Shown here in pieces: positions 22,272-24,291 of a DNA stretch of 24,291 nt. Under the pieces are notes generated by a model. The model had not been told where the DNA came from and searched no databases. It saw only the letters and a program-made list of their open reading frames with translations. The DNA lies in the IMG/VR virus record IMGVR_UViG_3300033155_000018, positions 1 through 24,291 of that record. One strand, 5' to 3'. A program made the position numbers and the translations under genes. Numbering within the stretch: position 1 is the first letter of the stretch; every line of letters starts with the position of its first letter. The DNA is from a virus.

Positions 22272-22292
22272 GTTTTTGCGTAAAATCGTGGG

Positions 22293-24291
22293 TTACAGAC
22301 GACCGACTGCTACCTCAAGAATAGACAATTCAGTATTAGTTTTGTCTTCGATAGCCTTACCTAAAGTCATGCCAGGATGCATTATTGTAGCAACATGATA
22401 CCAAGCAGTTGCACCACCTTGACCATCACTTACCATAACATCACCTTTCTGACATGAGCCTGTTACTTTACATGGTACTCTACCTTGTAATGCGACAGCA
22501 ACTGGAATGCCTGGACACTCTGAATTCATTACATATGCTGGATTAGTTGATACTATACCTGCTACTCGTCTACTACCTTTTTCATCAGAAACATGAACTT
22601 CTTTACTACCACCAAAACATACAACAGTACCTGGTTCATATACTTCTTCACCGTTATAATACTCAGCCAAGTCAGCATATGTTGCTTCTAATTTAGATCC
22701 TGCAGTCAATGACCAGTTACCTGTTATTGAACCTGCTGTAGTGTTTGCACCTGATGTAAGTGCTGTTGCTGTAATCGTTGTTGTGTCTACTGAACTTGCA
22801 CTTATGCCAAATCCACTTATGGAGCCGGTTCCGGCAATATTTGCAATACCAGTAAGATTAACACTTCCATTACCTGCAATGTTACCTCCAGATGGCATTG
22901 AAAGACCACCAGTTCCTGTAACAACTTCCGTACCTTCTATTGTTGGAGCAAATACTTTTCCTGTTGCATTAACATTTCCTGCACTAACATTTGCAGAAAC
23001 AGTTAATGATGATAGTGTACCAACAGATGTAATGTTGGCTTGTGCGGCGCCTGAAACTGTACCGGCTACTGATGCTAATGCTACAGTACCTGATACATTT
23101 GCGCCAGCAACTGCATTAGCAGTCGCGGCAAAGTTAACTTGACCTGCAACGTTTGCCCCTTGAACATTAGAAACATTGCCTGCATCTCCTTGAAGTATAC
23201 CAACAACGTTACCGATAAATTGATCTGCGGCTACTCTGTTAGTAAATGTTGTGTGAGTTGCATTTGATGTAATTTCTTGGAAGCCTAATGTGATAGACGA
23301 TCCTGATAGATATAAATCTTTAAATCTATTTGTGTTGTTTCCTAAGTCATAAGAAACGTTTGCATCTGGAGTAATGTCTCCTGATACTTCTAAACTTGTA
23401 AGTGTACCAACACTAGTGACATTTGGTTGTGCGGCTGTTGTTAATGGACCCGTAAGAGTCGATCCTGACACATCATAAGTTGCTTCAACATTGCCTGATA
23501 CGAATTTTGCATTCGCAGTATCAAATGTATAACTACCACTGACGTTGAGTGGTTTATTACCTGTTGCAGAAGTAGATACTAATGCTGGGAAATAATTTCC
23601 TGTAGTAAGATTACCTACTACACTGTTATCTACTACGTTAGCATAATCAACATTTAAATTTGCTACACGTGTTGTAGAGTCTACGACAATAGGTGTCGTA
23701 CCCGTTGCTACGTTTGAAAATAGTCTGGATGATGTGACTGATCCAGTTGCATTTAAATTTCCTACATTTGCATTACCATTAACAGTTAAAGTTTTACCTG
23801 CACTAAAGTCCCAAGTAAAATCTCCATCACCATCAATAACACCTGAGTTATTATATTGTACACTTGTGTTACTACCTTGGGCCGCTGATCCACCTGTTCC
23901 GCCACCTACTGATGCTACTGCTCTACCACCTACACCATATACATATGATGCTGAAAAGGTTGCAGTTGTTAATGCTTTGATTGGTCCTGCTACGCCGTTT
24001 GCATATACAGAATCTGAAACTGTAATCGTTGTACCGCCTGGCTTACTGTTAACGTAATATGTATTTGCTATATTTAATTCACTACCGTCTACATTTCCTG
24101 TAAATCTGACAGGAATATTTAATGCAAATACAGAAGAATCACCAACAGTGATTTGGTTAGTTGCTATAGTTGATGAGTCTGCGTTAGTGTAAGAGTAAGC
24201 ATTAAATCCTGTCCCGTTAACTGGTGTTGTTAATGAAGTATCAGAGTATAATGAAAATGTATTTGCTGTTAAAACATTAGCATAATATGTA
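22293..24291 (-). CDS. Long fibre-like virion protein, C-terminal 665 codons (runs off right edge)
   Basis: The frame is open from the TAA at 22293 to the right edge, with no stop in 665 codons. A GTG at 23469-23471 is therefore internal and not the start. The upstream part holds shaft-like units (TYYANVLTANTFSLYSD; NTYYVNSKPGGTTITVSD). GSNTSVQYNNSGVIDGDGDF and TWDFSAGKTLTVNGN follow, a segment I know from marine phage fibres. Then come long Ala/Asn/Val/Gly repeats (ADQFIGNVVG, NITSVGTLSSL). The C-terminal domain of about 150 residues contains ATYADLAEYYNGEEVYEPG, GTVVCFGG and RRVAGIVSTNPAYVMN. Its ADLAEYY and VAGIVS..P motifs recall Peptidase_G2-type autoproteolytic chaperone domains of phage appendages, which I could not verify. 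A tail fibre or baseplate appendage is likely. Confidence 0.75.
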   Translation of the reverse strand, partial: TYYANVLTANTFSLYSDTSLTTPVNGTGFNAYSYTNADSSTIATNQITVGDSSVFALNIPVRFTGNVDGSELNIANTYYVNSKPGGTTITVSDSVYANGVAGPIKALTTATFSASYVYGVGGRAVASVGGGTGGSAAQGSNTSVQYNNSGVIDGDGDFTWDFSAGKTLTVNGNANVGNLNATGSVTSSRLFSNVATGTTPIVVDSTTRVANLNVDYANVVDNSVVGNLTTGNYFPALVSTSATGNKPLNVSGSYTFDTANAKFVSGNVEATYDVSGSTLTGPLTTAAQPNVTSVGTLTSLEVSGDITPDANVSYDLGNNTNRFKDLYLSGSSITLGFQEITSNATHTTFTNRVAADQFIGNVVGILQGDAGNVSNVQGANVAGQVNFAATANAVAGANVSGTVALASVAGTVSGAAQANITSVGTLSSLTVSANVSAGNVNATGKVFAPTIEGTEVVTGTGGLSMPSGGNIAGNGSVNLTGIANIAGTGSISGFGISASSVDTTTITATALTSGANTTAGSITGNWSLTAGSKLEATYADLAEYYNGEEVYEPGTVVCFGGSKEVHVSDEKGSRRVAGIVSTNPAYVMNSECPGIPVAVALQGRVPCKVTGSCQKGDVMVSDGQGGATAWYHVATIMHPGMTLGKAIEDKTNTELSILEVAVGRL

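Noticed and set aside
22741-23142. Plus-strand ORF of 133 aa, and others such as 723-920, 1252-1593 and 23734-24057
   Set aside because: They lie opposite repetitive minus-strand coding sequence, have no ribosome binding site and have mirror composition of the real gene.
23469-23471. GTG as the start of the right-edge gene (a 392-aa protein)
   Set aside because: The frame is open with family-like sequence all the way to the window edge, so the GTG is an internal Val codon.

Overview
The window is a compact, AT-rich stretch of a T4-like marine myovirus (tailed phage). This rests on recognisable T4-type virion proteins: neck gp13, sheath stabiliser gp15, tail sheath gp18, tail tube gp19, small terminase gp16 and head-completion nuclease gp4. 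It also rests on several conserved but unassigned protein families that I associate with T4-like phages of marine cyanobacteria and SAR11. No photosynthesis gene, tRNA, integrase, insertion sequence or CRISPR array is visible, and the sequence alone does not fix the host. No gap longer than about 155 bases lacks a gene.

Layout. Bases 1-500 hold the start of a fibre-like structural gene (minus strand). From 608 to 11591 runs a minus-strand virion block. Read in transcription order from 11591 it is: gp18 sheath (1202 aa), gp19 tube, a second tube-fold protein, a 125-aa conserved protein, gp4, gp16, a 208-aa conserved protein, and a very long acidic repeat-containing protein now split into 538-aa and 544-aa frames. 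Bases 11688-11948 hold a plus-strand HNH-like gene that has lost its normal start. Then, on the minus strand, come a dNMP kinase with a near-perfect sigma70 promoter, a glycosyltransferase-like gene, gp13, an SGNH-hydrolase-like gene and a conserved gene split by a frameshift. At about 16.6 kb there is a divergent promoter region. From it a plus-strand operon reads rightward: gp14-like neck protein, gp15 and a Nudix hydrolase. From 20605 to the right edge, minus-strand genes return: an XhlA/holin-like membrane protein and two fibre-like proteins, the last running off the edge.

Regulation. Most virion genes have a T4-type late promoter element (GATAAATA or TATAAATA) shortly upstream, often overlapping the stop codon of the gene before. 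The nucleotide-metabolism gene and the split gene at 16.5 kb instead have host-type -35/-10 boxes with 17-base spacing, which suggests earlier expression. The sheath gene and the 402-aa fibre gene have structured leaders, and hairpin terminators follow the 544-aa gene, gp19 and the membrane-protein gene.

Most notable: three genes are interrupted where the conserved reading clearly continues. There are apparent one-base deletions at about 2345 and about 16018, and an in-frame TGA at 18162. A fourth gene, the HNH-like one, has family-like codons upstream of any possible start. The window also has a sheath with roughly 700 inserted residues, a chitin-binding-like (CBM5/12-like) insertion in the neck protein, and four copies of a ~44-residue charged repeat. 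I do not see convincing evidence for a wholly new defence or mobile system here.
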